Positions 11,301 to 23,671 of a stretch of DNA of 64,000 nt are shown one piece after another (within the stretch, counting starts at the first letter, position 1; each line of letters starts with the position of its first letter). The position numbers and the translations under genes were made by a program. The DNA is taken from assembly GCA_964036315.1 (NCBI GenBank), contig OZ038507.1, positions 60,169,502-60,233,501 on the forward strand, in the 5' to 3' direction. Under the pieces are notes generated by a model that searched no databases, was not told the DNA's origin, and saw only the letters and a program-made list of their open reading frames with translations. The DNA comes from Acanthosepion esculentum (taxonomy: Eukaryota; Mollusca; Cephalopoda; Sepiida; Sepiidae).

Positions 11301-11366
11301 CCACTTACATCCCCTCTTTGAAATAGTATGGGAAATTAAGATCTTGAATTGATAAAAAGAGAATAA
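11250..11366 (-). pseudogene. family A transmembrane-tail exon, truncated
   Basis: The minus strand matches the tail half of the open exon at 45187-45375 (QFKIL, KRGCKWSS, LEKH), but the transmembrane half is missing. A two-base deletion in a T run brings a stop earlier. It is a broken copy within the duplicated segment. Confidence 0.4.
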
Positions 11367-11419
11367 AATTACTGGATCTACCTAAATCCTCTGTCCACTA
11401 TGCCATGTGTTCTAAAGAA

Positions 11420-11550
11420 AAATATTATCAGAGACAGACCAAAAGTGCAACTCAGACAGATACGTTGAAAGTACCCTCAGCATCGACTACGCAGCGTCGT
11501 GTACCATACAGATATAGACGAAAGGTACAACTAGAACGCCGACAGTGAGA
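11420..11550 (+). pseudogene. copy of RQTK...TLKVPSAST exon-like segment
   Basis: The plus strand reads RQTKSATQTDTLKVPSAST and then QRRVPYR, and ends shortly after RRKVQLERRQ. The same peptide frame is kept at 42755-42898 and partly at 47000-47090. Keeping the frame across three diverged copies hints at former coding, but only the 42.7-kb copy has an upstream start and hydrophobic segment. The family is not recognised. Confidence 0.3.
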
Positions 11551-11942
11551 AGTAAGGTTTAATGCGAGTCCAAGCAACCTCCCACGGGTATATAACTTGA
11601 CAGCACAGAAAAGCAATGCAGAGCCCGACTCTTAGGGAGGGAACTTTTTATTTATTTTTTCTTCATACTTATTTAAACAAGAAGAAATCTATTGAAGTTT
11701 AATGAGAATTAACTGGGAATGCAAAGACAAATATCTTTTTTTATTATTCGTTTAGACGACCTACAATTTAATATAGTCTTTTATATATAGATATATAAGG
11801 TTTACTTAAAAAATTTGAAGCCATCCCGGAATTAAGATGAGATGAATTTAACAGAAGAGTAAATAAAGAAATGAAAAAAGCTTTTATTGAAAAAAAGTAT
11901 GGAATCAGTTATAAAACATATACATACAAGATCTTATAATCA

Positions 11943-12149
11943 ATGGATCGCAACATTTTAAAAGCAGTGTTAGAAGAAATCAGTATGCTGAAAACTTCGA
12001 AGAGAAAACTAGGGACGGTTAATGTAATCTGTAACGATGGAAAACGAAGCACTGCTCAGACCCCGAAGTATAGTGTCGGCCATTTTAGGAAGAGAGAATT
12101 CAACAAACAAAACTGCGTTATCATTTCCGACACCCTTATCAAGTTGTAA
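11943..12149 (+). CDS. hypothetical basic protein, short copy
   Basis: A 68-codon frame starting MDRNILKAVLEEIS, rich in lysine and arginine. It is paralogous to the C-terminal part of the 120-codon frame at 47456-47818; upstream here the frame is broken. Lesser copies are at 43310 (chimeric) and 49340. No signal peptide, domain or known family is visible. Frame conservation between copies is mild evidence of past coding. This could equally be repeat DNA with a chance frame. Confidence 0.25.
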   Translation: MDRNILKAVLEEISMLKTSKRKLGTVNVICNDGKRSTAQTPKYSVGHFRKREFNKQNCVIISDTLIKL

Positions 12150-12865
12150 CAATTAGTAATATTTGAACTTATTCCATTTATCTTAAAAAATGTAAATAAA
12201 TATAGTTCTAATAAAGAAATGTTATTAAAATAACGTTGAAATTTGTTACACATGAAATTTAGTCTTTTTAAAGTTACTACTACACTGTGAAAAATATTAT
12301 GACATTAGTATTAATGAGAAAAAGCATTATTAGATAAACTTCGAAGGGAAAACTCAAGTAATTATTTCTTTTTCCTTAATATTTAATAAATAATATTTCC
12401 TATAATTTGGTTAAATTTAAAATTTTAATTTTTTTCGTTTTTTCTTTAATAATGGTTGAAGCTAGAAGAAATTCACTTACATTCGGTGAGAAAAGTGTCG
12501 ACAAATGGCGTATTTATTTTTAAATTGCATTCGTGATCCCGTATATCGAAGTATAAAAGTAGATAAAAGTTAAAAAACAGATTTAGACAAGTGTGGAAAA
12601 TCGAGTTTTTCAAATATCAATAATTTCACTTGGCTTGTGCGTCAATTTAAATACGTCGAATAATAATTTGTATTCTAAAAAAAAAACACGATCAGACAAC
12701 CTCAATGTCCGTCTTTACTGAAACCAGGAAAGCAAATGACTGAGACACACATAGGAGTATACACATAGAGTGAGGCCCACATTAAAATATATAAAACTCT
12801 TATGTGAATTATCAAGCGGTTATTAATTAAATTAATTTTTTTTAATAGTTATTTAAATATTGTCT

Positions 12866-13130
12866 AATGGATGTCAGTTATCAGTTATCTCCTGTTAATT
12901 CACCTCTCCAGGTTCTCCACCGACTTAGCCCAAAGTGTGTGAGTTCGATACCTGGTTAGACCTGTGGAGAACTTGGAGAAGGAAATTAACAAGAGATAAC
13001 TGATAACTTGTATCCAATAGAATGTCACGTGGAACTAGAACAGTATAAACCAGCGAACGAAAAAATGGTTCTCTTCGACATTCCGACAACCTAAAGAAGG
13101 CTGGATCGAACAATGGCCGATACGTGGGAA
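12866..13130. mobile_element. head-to-head tRNA-derived SINE pair
   Basis: From about 12866 to 12930 there is a minus-strand SINE body. From about 12925 to 13130 there is a plus-strand copy of the same family with a good B box (GAGTTCGATACC, 12941-12952). The plus copy runs through the SINE body to a decayed hammerhead-like core at 13090-13130 (AAGAAGGCTGG... CAATGGCCGATACG). It continues into sequence that becomes the 98-bp satellite. The two copies form an inverted repeat of about 55 bp. Confidence 0.6.
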
Positions 13131-16100
13131 TAAATAGGACAAGAACGATGGGGATGATAGAACGAACTATGTAAATAGTGTACAGAAATATGTAAATATA
13201 AAAATATGTGGAATATTGTGTTTTTTCTATTCAGAAATAAGTAAAAATTATGTTTTTCTATTAAAAAAATATGTAAAAATACAGATACTGCCGATGATTT
13301 GGCCTTTTTTTAATTAGAAATATGCAAATATTTAAATTTACAGCAGGATTTGCTTTTTCTGTTCAGACATATGTAAAAATGCGGAACTTCAGACGATTTT
13401 CTCTTTTTTTAATTAGAAATATGTAAATATTTAAATTAATCAGGATTTGCTTTCTCTATTCAGAAATATGTAAAAATGCTGATAATCAGACAATTGTGTC
13501 TGTTTATAATTAGAAATATGTAAATAAATTTATTTATGGCAAGATTTCTTTTTCTATTCAGAAATATGTAAAAATGCTGATAATCGGACAATTGTGTCTC
13601 TTTATAATTAGAAATATGTAAATAAATTTATTTACTGCAAGATTTCTTTTTCTATTCAGAAATATGTAAAAATGCTGATAATCGGACAATTGTGTCTGTT
13701 TATAATTAGAAATATGTAAATAAATTTATTTATGGCAAGATTTCTTTTTCTATTCAGAAATATGTAAAAATGCTGATAATCGGACAATTGTGTCTCTTTA
13801 TAATTAGAAATATGTAAATAAATTTATTTATGGCAAGATTTCTTTTTCTATTCAGAAATATGTAAAAATGCTGATAATCGGACAATTGTGTCTCTTTATA
13901 ATTAGAAATATGTAAATAAATTTATTTATGGCAAGATTTCTTTTTCTATTCAGAAATATGTAAAAATGCTGATAATCAGACAATTGTGTCTCTTTATAAT
14001 TAGAAATATGTAAATAAATTTATTTACTGCAAGATTTCTTTTTCTATTCAGAAATATGTAAAAATGCTGATAATCAGACAATTGTGTCTCTTTATAATTA
14101 GAAATATGTAAATAAATTTATTTATGGCAAGATTTCTTTTTCTATTCAGAAATATGTAAAAATGCTGATAATCGGACAATTCTGTCTCTTTATAATTAGA
14201 AATATGTAAATAAATTTATTTACTGCAAGATTTCTTTTTCTATTCAGAAATATGTAAAAATGCTGATAATCGGACAATTGTGTCTCTTTATAATTAGAAA
14301 TATGTAAATAAATTTATTTATGGCAAGATTTCTTTTTCTATTCAGAAATATGTACAAATGCTGATAATCGGACAATTTTGTCTCGTTATAATTACAAATA
14401 TGCAAATAAATTTATTTACTGCAAGATTTCTTTTTGTAATCCGAAATATGTAAAAATGCTGATAATCAGACAATTTTGTTTCTTTATAATTAGAAATATG
14501 TAAATAAAATTATTTACTGCAAGATTTCTTTTTGTATTCAGAAATATGTAAAAATGCTGATAATCAGACAATTGTGTCTGTTTATAATTAGAAATATATA
14601 AATAAATTTATTTATGGCAAGATTTCTTTTTCTATTCAGAAATATGTAAAAATGCTGATAATCAGACAATTGTGTCTCTTTATAATTAGAAATATATAAA
14701 TAAATTTATTTATGGCAAGATTTCTTTTTCTATTCAGAAATATGTAAAAATGCTGATAATCAGACAATTGTGTCTGTTTATAATTAGAAATATATAAATA
14801 AATTTATTTATGGCAAGTTTTCTTTTTCTATTCAGAAATATGTAAAAATGCTGATAATCAGACAATTGTGTCTGTTTATAATTAGAAATATATAAATAAA
14901 TTTATTTATGGCAAGATTTCTTTTTCTATTCAGAAATATGTAAAAATGCTGATAATCAGACAATTGTGTCTGTTTATAATTAGAAATATGTAAATAAATT
15001 TATTTATGGCAAGATTTCTTTTTCTATTCAGAAATATGTAAAAATGCTGATAATCAGACAATTGTGTCTCTTTATAATTAGAAATATGTAAATAAATTTA
15101 TTTATGGCAAGATTTCTTTTTCTTTTTAGAAATATGTAAAAATGCTGATAATCGGACAATTTTGTTTCTTTATAATTAGAAATATGTAAATAAATTTATT
15201 TATGGCAAGATTTCTTTTTCTATTTAGAAATATGTACAAATGCTGATAATCGGACAATTTTGTCTCGTTATAATTACAAATATGCAAATAAATTTATTTA
15301 CTGCAAGATTTCTTTTTGTAATCAGAAATATGTAAAAATGCTGATAATCAGACAATTTTGTTTCTTTATAATTAGAAATATGTAAATAAAATTATTTACT
15401 GCAAGATTTCTTTTTGTATTCAGAAATATGTAAAAATGCTGATAATCAGACAATTGTGTCTGTTTATAATTAGAAATATATAAATAAATTTATTTATGGC
15501 AAGATTTCTTTTTCTATTCAGAAATATGTAAAAATGCTGATAATCAGACAATTGTGTCTCTTTATAATTAGAAATATATAAATAAATTTATTTATGGCAA
15601 GATTTCTTTTTCTATTCAGAAATATGTAAAAATGCTGATAATCAGACAATTGTGTCTGTTTATAATTAGAAATATATAAATAAATTTATTTATGGCAAGT
15701 TTTCTTTTTCTATTCAGAAATATGTAAAAATGCTGATAATCAGACAATTGTGTCTGTTTATAATTAGAAATATATAAATAAATTTATTTATGGCAAGATT
15801 TCTTTTTCTATTCAGAAATATGTAAAAATGCTGATAATCAGACAATTGTGTCTGTTTATAATTAGAAATATGTAAATAAATTTATTTATGGCAAGATTTC
15901 TTTTTCTATTCAGAAATATGTAAAAATGCTGATAATCAGACAATTGTGTCTCTTTATAATTAGAAATATGTAAATAAATTTATTTATGGCAAGATTTCTT
16001 TTTCTTTTTAGAAATATGTAAAAATGCTGATAATCGGACAATTTTGTTTCTTTATAATTAGAAATATGTAAATAAATTTATTTATGGCAAGATTTCTTTT

Positions 16101-16960
16101 TCTATTCAGAAATATGTAAAAATGCTGATAATCAGACAATTGTGTCTGTTTATAATTAGAAATATGTAAATAAATTTATTTATGGCAAGATTTCTTTTTC
16201 TATTTAGAAATATGTAAAAACGCAGATACTTCAGACAATTTTATTTTATTTTTTTTAAATATATGCATTTGTTTAAAATTAAGGCTGGATTTGTTTTTGT
16301 TTTTTTTTTCAAAAATATGTAAAAATGCAGAAAGTTGAAACGATTTTGTCTTTTTTCATTAGAAATATGTAAATATTTAAATTTAAGACATAATTTGCAT
16401 TTTGATTCAAAAATATTTAAAAATGCAGAAACTTAAGACGATTTTGTCTTATTTTAAAATAGAAATATGTAAATATTTAAATTTACGGGAGTATTTACAT
16501 TTTCAATTCAGTAATATGTAATAATACAGATATTTCAGAAGGTTTTGTCTTTTATTAATTACAAATATGTAAATATTTAAATTTAGAGCCGGATTTACTT
16601 TTTCTATTCATCAATATGTAAAAATATAGAAACTTCAGACGATTTTCACTTTTTTATAAGAAATATGTAAATATTTAAATTTACAGCAGCAATTGCTTTT
16701 TCTATTCAGAAATATTTAAAAATGCAGAAACTTCAGAAGGTTTTTTTTAATTAGAAATATGTAAATATTTTAATTTACGGCAGGATTTGTTTTTTTCTAT
16801 TTAGTTTTATTTTTCCTTTAGAGATATATAATCGAATTTTCGGCGGGTTTTGCTTTTTCTATTCAGAAATATGTCAAAAGGCAGATGCTTCAGAAAAATT
16901 GGCTTTTTTAAATTAGAAATATGTAAAAATTCATAAATAATTACCTCGTTCACACGGCTA
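13131..16960. repeat. 98-bp satellite with 882-bp higher-order repeat
   Basis: About 35-39 units built from two related ~49-bp halves (GAAATATGTAAAAATGCTGA and GAAATATGTAAATAAATTTA). The central units (about 13460-16200) are nearly identical; both ends are degenerate. A marked variant (ATGTACAAATGC with TCTCGTTATAATTAC) occurs at 14345 and again at 15227, exactly 882 bp (nine units) apart, and neighbouring variants recur in the same order. That defines a nine-mer higher-order repeat present twice. No coding. Confidence 0.9.
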
Positions 16961-17035
16961 CATATCTATCCAGAAAACTTACGTTACATTTATCTAGTTT
17001 AATCTATTTCAATACCCACACAATTTTAAAAGAAG

Positions 17036-19628
17036 AACTACACAGTCAATTTCCCGAAGTATTCTCGAGCGGTTTGGGACGATGTAACAAGTTTGCAGCT
17101 AAAATTGAACTTAAGGAAAATGTTCAGCCAGTATTCAAGAAAAAGCGAAACGTGCCTTTCGCAACCATAGAAAAAATTGACAAGGAATTAGATAGCTTGG
17201 TACGAACTGGAATCCTTTCACAAATCGAATTCAGTGAATGGGCGGCACCAGTAATCTACGTAAAGAAAAAATCCCGAGAAATCCGGGTTTGTACAGTTTT
17301 CTCAACTGGGTTAAACAAAGCTATCAAGGATTATCACTACCCAATGCCAAGCCTGGAGGAAATATTTACCAATTATCTTCAGATTCCAGTAGAAGAAAGT
17401 GCAAAAATTCTATGTATCAATACTCACAAAGGACTGTACAAATTCAACAGATTGCGATTTGGGATAAAAGTAGCACCGTCAATCTTCTAACAGACAATGG
17501 ATACCATACTCATGGGACAGAACTTTGCTATTGCTTACTTAGACGACATTTTAATCAAAAGCGAAAATGTAGAAGAACACGCAACGCACATTAAAGAAGT
17601 TTTTAAAAGAATTCAGGATTTTGGTTTTAAAGTGAAGGAGAAAAAATGCGATTTTTTTCTAAAAGAAATCAAGTTTTTATGCCATATAATCAATGAAAGT
17701 GGCAGAAAACCATATCCAGATAGGGCATCTGCAATAAAAAAAAAAATATGCCTGAGCCGAAAAATGTCGCAGAGTTGCAAAGCTTTCTTGGTTTAGCGAA
17801 CTATTACGGTGAATTCATTGAAAACATGCACAAATTGAGGGCTCCCCTCAACGAATTATTGAAGAAAGATAACAAATAGAACTGGACGGAAGATTGTCAG
17901 AAATTAACGTCTGATCTAGCACTGACGCATTTTGATCCCAAACTGGAAATTATCATTGCTAGTGACGCAAGCTCACACGGAGTGGGAGCTTGTATATTAC
18001 ACAAGATGCAAGATGGCACAAGGAAACCTATAGCTCACGCATCTAGATCGTTGTTACCAGCAGAGAGGAATTATTCGCAAGTTGAGAAAGAAGCGTTAGG
18101 CATAATATTCGCCATAACTCGCTTCCACAGATACATATATGGAAGAGAGTTTAATCTTCAAACTGACCATAAACCTCTTCTCACTATTTTCGGATCGAAA
18201 AAAAGACTACCAATTTACACAGCCAACAGACTTCTGAGATGGGGAACTATATTATTGAATTATAATTTCAAACTAGAGTTCCTACCGTCGAAGAAAATTG
18301 GGCATGCGGATGGATTATCTAGATTGGTACCTGCGAAATGCGAACCTCTGGAAGACTCTGTAATAGCGGCTTTGAGAGCCGAAGACGAAATTAGTAAAGT
18401 GCTAAACAATACAGTAAGGGAATTACCAGTGACCTTGTTAGAAATCAGAAGAGAAGCTGAAATGGATGAATTCATACAAAGTACAAAGAGAAAAATGGAA
18501 GAAAAAGAAAGAAATCTAGCGGACAACTTTTCAATTTGTGATCACGTATTGCTTTATAATGAAAGAGTGGCCATACCCAAATCTTTACAAAGACGAATTC
18601 TGAAGGATTTTCATCTAGGACACCCAGGGAAAAATCGTATGAATGTCTTAATGAGAAGTTTCGTGTACTGGCCAAATATGGATAACGACATTACTCAAAT
18701 GGTAGAAAAATGTAGAGGCTGTGCTGCGGCAGCAAAGGCACCACCTATTATACAAAAAACATGGCCTAAGGTGGACAGACCTTGGTCTAGAATCCATGCG
18801 GACTATGCAGGACCCATAGATGGATATTACTACTTGATAACGGTAGATAGCTATAGCAAGTGGCCAAAAGTTTTCAGATACAAAAACCCTACGACGGAAA
18901 ACACTATTAATTGTCTACACGAGTTATTCGCAAGATTCGGCGTTGTAGATTGCCTTGTAACGGATATTGGTACCCAATTCACCTCGAGCGACTTTCAAGA
19001 ATTCTGTGCGACTTATCAAGTCAAACATATTTAAATAGCACCATACCATCCACGATCTAACGGGCAAGCCGAAAGGTTTGTGGACACGGTTAAGAGAGCC
19101 TTGAAAAAAGCAGAGGACGTACCAACAGAAAGAGCCATACAACAGTTCCTACAAGTCTACAGATTCACCCCGAACGGAAATACACCATCTGGCCTTTCGC
19201 CAGCTGAAGTGATGTTTGCCCGCAAAATACGGTCTGTTTTTGATAAACTATTACCCAGCAAAAATAAAAACAGGCATAAACCGATAGTGCTTAAAAGATT
19301 CTTCAAACCAGGCGAACGGGTCTATTTCAGAATGTTCAGGAATAATATGGCATACTGGGAACCAGGTACGATAATAAGCAGACTGGGGAATGTTCTGTAC
19401 ACGATCCAAGGCGAAAGATTCACTCACAGGAGACATATCAATCAGATACAAAAAAGACGGGTAGAGGAGCCAAGCTCGTCACCTTCGGAAAATGAAGAAT
19501 CTATGGAGGCGATTTTTGAAGCATTTGAAATTCAAAGACCACAAGTAGTCACGGAGATTAGAAGGACAAGCAGGAAAAGAACATTCACAGAACCGCTAAT
19601 AATAGACCATAAGAGGAAAAAAAATTAA
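17036..19628 (+). pseudogene. Ty3/gypsy retrotransposon pol, inactivated
   Basis: A decayed pol polyprotein. The order is reverse transcriptase (from about 17044; YLDD box at about 17533-17550), RNase H (IIASDASSHGVGA, about 17950), the integrase zinc region (HLGHPGK ... CRGC, about 18614-18723), the integrase core (HADYAGP, VTDIGTQF, then PYHPRSNGQAE) and a C-terminal chromodomain-like or basic tail ending at 19628. Gag and protease are absent, and part of the reverse transcriptase core between EEIFTN and YLQIPVEE is missing. Stops at about 17488, 17877 and 19032 and a frameshift in the A run near 17740 kill it. The left edge at about 17036 breaks the mirror symmetry with 40970-41170, so the element entered or was retained in the left arm only. 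Confidence 0.9.
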
Positions 19629-19645
19629 CTCCCCCCCAAAAAGAA

Positions 19646-19658
19646 GCTAGGGAGGGGG
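19646..19658 (+). other. polypurine tract of the gypsy element
   Basis: A short purine-rich run (GGGAGGGGG core) directly precedes a TGTTG sequence, the usual place for plus-strand priming next to a 3' LTR. Confidence 0.55.
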
Positions 19659-19950
19659 TGTTGTGGGGATATCCTCTTTTATACAAGATGGACTCGTCCA
19701 AAGTATACTTATACTGACAGAGTTGGAGAGACAGGGTTGCATATACGTTGAGACAGGGTGTTGAACCAGAATTCTACGAGAGTCCAGAAAGAGAAATAAT
19801 TACGGCTTCACTTACAGAGACGTGTACATATACATTTCTACTAACCCGCATTCCTGGACTAATAGTCTTCATTTCAAGTTTGTATTCTTACGTTTAATAC
19901 ACTTATTTTTCTATTTCAATTACTGGCGTTGTTTATTTATTGGTGCAGGT
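19659..19950 (+). mobile_element. putative 3' LTR
   Basis: Begins TGTTGTGGGG right after the polypurine tract. From about 19733 the sequence matches 20800-21000 and, inverted, 39310-39510. The distal end is not certain because the match continues past any clear CA terminus into GGTGCAGGTTTCC and the TA tract. Without a 5' LTR the boundary cannot be fixed. Confidence 0.5.
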
Positions 19951-20018
19951 TTCCATTCCCGAAATCCACAACAATTATATATATATGTATATATATAAAC
20001 ATATATATATAAACATAT

Positions 20019-20029
<11 letters not shown>

Positions 20030-20090
<61 letters not shown>
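20030..20090. repeat. (TA)n microsatellite, insertion-free copy
   Basis: The TA tract lies between CACAACAATTATATA and ACAGTGTCTTGTCTGTGC. The same flanks surround the Penelope-like element at 21-23.7 kb, so this copy and 39171-39224 represent the empty target. Confidence 0.9.
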
Positions 20091-20799
20091 TGTCTTGTCT
20101 GTGCTTCTATACATATTGTGCATATATAAATGTGCATCTATGTAATGTATATATACCAGTCAGGTGTATCTTTCCCTTGGACCCCCACCGAATCTATTAT
20201 ATGCGCACCCACTTTCATATACTTCAATTTTCATATAGTAGTATTCACATATAATACATATTTTGTCGTAACCTAATTATACACTATAATGGATTATATG
20301 CAAGATAGGTAAACATATCAACCAAAAATGTAATGACTATAAATACATCGCTGCTAAAGTTTATACAATCAAAGGAGGCGTGGCTCAGAAATTTTGAAAT
20401 GTCTCCCACTCTACTACTCTCAATTTTCTCAAGTCGGATTAATACAAAATAGAAATTTCATTTTAAACTAATTCTAAGCAAGGAATGGATCGTATGAAAT
20501 ATAGGTGAAGAGTTCAACTTGAAAAACTGAAAATAAATACAATGTATCTAAATAGAAATAAATCTTAATAAGATCATTATATCTTTAATAAATCAACAAT
20601 GTTTTGCGGAAATCTTTAAAAGAATTTTAAGTTTTTCTTGTAGAAAGCTGAATAATTTAACAAATGGTTAAAATTTCGTGAATTTTATATAGGACTTTTC
20701 TTTTGAGACTTAACATCAGCAAAATAAAATTCTCAGACTTGGACGGAGGAAAAGACCCCCAGAATCTATGAACATTTTCCATTCTTTAATAGTCAGGGT

Positions 20800-21000
20800 T
20801 GCATATACGTTGAGACAGGGTGTTGAACCAGAATTATACGAGAGTCCAGAAAGAGAAATAATTACGGCTTCACTTACAGAGACGTGTACATATACATTTC
20901 TACTAACCCGCATTCCTGGACTAATAGTCTTCATTTCAAGTTTGTATTCTTACGTTTAATACACTTATTTTTCTATTTCAATTACTGGCGTTGTTTATTT
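20800..21000 (+). mobile_element. truncated LTR-like copy
   Basis: Shares CAGGGTTGCATATACGTTGA and the following ~200 bp with the putative 3' LTR, but lacks its first ~75 bp. It is mirrored at 39310-39510 in the other arm, so it predates the inverted duplication. Confidence 0.55.
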
Positions 21001-21074
21001 ATTGGTGCAGGTTTCCATTCCCGAAATCCACAACAATTATATATATATGTATATATATAAACATATATATATAA

Positions 21075-21136
<62 letters not shown>

Positions 21137-21137
<1 letters not shown>

Positions 21138-23671
21138 TATATTAATACATGTCTCATTAAATAATATAGATAAGCGTTGTCTATATATTTTATGCAAGTT
21201 TTTTTCATATAGTCTGATAATCTTAATAACATTATCATTAAATAATGAAAGAAAATCACAATATTGATACATACTTTTTTTTATTTAATCCGATCTGAGC
21301 TTTCGGCTTACATAAGCCATTATCAAAGATGACAATTACACAATATATTTATGCAATACACGAACAAGAAATTGATGATAGTATTATTTGTTTACATGGA
21401 TGATTTCCAAGCAACGATAAACACGTGCATATAAAACGCTGAAAGCGAAAATCGCACGACAGCTCATGACGTCACACATGACCACGCGAGAGTGAATCCG
21501 ATGAGTATTGAGTATGGAAAGCCGTTGGTATGAACCAATGACTTCTGTTACTAATTATAGGCATTTAAGGATATTTTTGGAGATTTCATAGTTTATTTTG
21601 TTCAGGTTAGGTTTCAACTGTTTTATGTATATAGCTTCAAAAATTTTTAGTTTTTGTTTATTGTTTTCATGTTTAAGTATAATTGTGTTTTCGACGAGGA
21701 TTTTCCGGAATTGTGTATGCGGCCAGGCATGTTGTTTTAAATGTCTAAAAATGTTAGAGTTATCATTCAAATGTAGTGTCAAGCGTCGTGAAAGCGAGTT
21801 TGTGGTGTGACCAACATAGATATTATTTAGTTCGTTGGAGATACAATCTCCCAAAGGGCACCTGAATTTGTAAACTATGTTGGTTTTTTTCAAATCGCTA
21901 ACCGGGGGAGAAGAATCATTTCGAATAATTGAGTTGGATATTTTAGATTTAGTGTAGTATATAATTAACTTAATTCTTTTGCTAGGATCTGTTGTGGATA
22001 TGTTAGTATTTACTAATTTTTTTAGTATATTTTCATCTTGTTTATAATTAGTATGCATTTGATTACGATATAGGAGATTAATATGTTTGAGATTAGTAGA
22101 AGCAGTATTATGTACTATTTGCTTAGTATTGAGATTTCTAAGAAAGCATCTTATTTGTTCATCAATTATATAGTTTGGAAAACTATTATTAACAAGTGTT
22201 TGTTTTATATTCTTTGGTTCACTGTAAAAAATCTGTTTTGTGGATGAATTAGTTTCTGCACGGTGTATTAGATTTTTTATAATTGCTATTTTGTAGTAAT
22301 ATGGGCATTCGCTCTTGTAGTTAAGTGTACATGAATTTATGCTAGTAGGTTTTTTATATGGCGAAATAGTAAATTTGTTATTATTTGTGTTTATCAATAT
22401 GTCAAGGAAAGGAATTTTATTATTAGTATTGAGTTCATACGTGAATTTGAGGACAGAATTATTTTGGAAACATTTTTGTAGTTGAAGTATTTCATCTGTA
22501 TTTTCAACTAACATAAGAATATCATCAACGTATCTTACATAGATGGATGATTTTTTAAAGTCTGTAAATATCTTATTTTCCAGGTTCGACATATAGAAAT
22601 TGCTAAATGTCGGACCCAGTACTGAACCCATAGAGACACCATCACATTGTATATATATATTATTATTATGATCTAAGAAAGGGACTTCAGTAGTACAAGC
22701 TAATAGTAGTTTCCGTAATATATTAGGATTAATTTTAAGTGGGGGTAAAGATGAGTTACTGTATATATTTCTTATAATTATGTCAATAGTTTCACTAACA
22801 GGGACATTGGTAAATAAGTTTTCAACATCAAGTGAAGCTATGATTTCATTGTCGGGTTTTTCGCTTTTTAGGATTTGGATTACTTCTAATGTTGACTTAA
22901 CACTATATTTACTAGAAAGATAAGGAGTAATGAGTTGGTTGATGTATTTTGTTAGTTGATATACAGGAATTGGAATTTGTGATATGATAGGACGGAGAGG
23001 ATAGTTAGGTTTATGTGTTTTTATATTGCCGTATATGTAACCAGGCCTATAATCACCAACAATCTTAGGGAGTTTTAATGAGTTCTGTTCGGCATTATTA
23101 GCATTAATGAGTTTATTAAGCTTTGATTTTAGTTGGTTGGTCGGATTATTGTTGAGTTTTTTAAATTTTATGTGATCATGGAGTATGTGGTCAAGTTTTT
23201 TGTTATAATCTAATTTGTTTAGAAGGACGAAAATGTTGGTCTTGTCAGCTTTTTTTACGATTATGTCAGGGTGGTTGCGTAGTTCTTGTGCGGCAATTTT
23301 CAGTTGTTTAGTAAGTATTTTTGAGGAGTTTCGGCTTTTATCATGCCGATCCTTGAGCGCCTCAGCCTTAAGTAAGTCTTTGAATTCTGGTGTAGTTTTT
23401 ATTAGCTGTTCATCCTGGAGTTTAACAATGTTTTGGTATAGGGTTTCGATTTCTATTTTTTTGAAAAGTCGATTGTACTTACGATATATATGGCAGTTAG
23501 GTCCAAGATTAAGTAATTCTTTTTGGTGCTTGGTTAGTTCATAGTTAGAAAGGTGAATGTATTTATCCGTTTTGTCAGGAAGTGTGATATTACCTTTGTA
23601 TAATGTATTCAGTTTTTTAACAATTTTAAACCGGTGTTGTGCTTCAGATTTGTTGATAATTTCCGTGAGTC
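21137..23671 (-). mobile_element. Penelope-like element inserted in a TA tract
   Basis: A minus-strand element of about 2.5 kb whose two edges both lie in TA repeats. Its 5' end is at about 23671 and its 3' region (21137-21554) is non-coding with a hammerhead-like motif. The flanks (CACAACAATTATATA on one side, ACAGTGTCTTGTCTGTGC on the other) are joined by a plain TA tract at 20030-20090 and 39171-39224, giving two empty-site copies. The only large frame is the reverse transcriptase-endonuclease protein. It appears 5' truncated, because the coding frame is already open at the insertion boundary. Confidence 0.85.
21285..21335 (-). ncRNA. hammerhead-like motif in the Penelope 3' region
   Basis: The minus strand reads CTTTGATAATGGC, then a stem II hairpin (GGCTTA-TG-TAAGCC), then GAAAGCTC. 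The order box 1, stem II, GAAA matches a hammerhead, but box 1 is TTGATAA instead of CTGANGA, so cleavage is doubtful. Related motifs at 26357-26394 and 40727-40774 keep the same framework. Confidence 0.4.

Noticed and set aside
18260..18675. Minus-strand frames opposite the gypsy pol
   Set aside because: Shadows of the plus-strand reverse transcriptase-RNase H-integrase region.
19920..20254. IYIYIY frames over (TA)n (also at 20982-21272, 33600-33782, 39067-39326 and 60191-60376)
   Set aside because: Pure dinucleotide translation artefacts.
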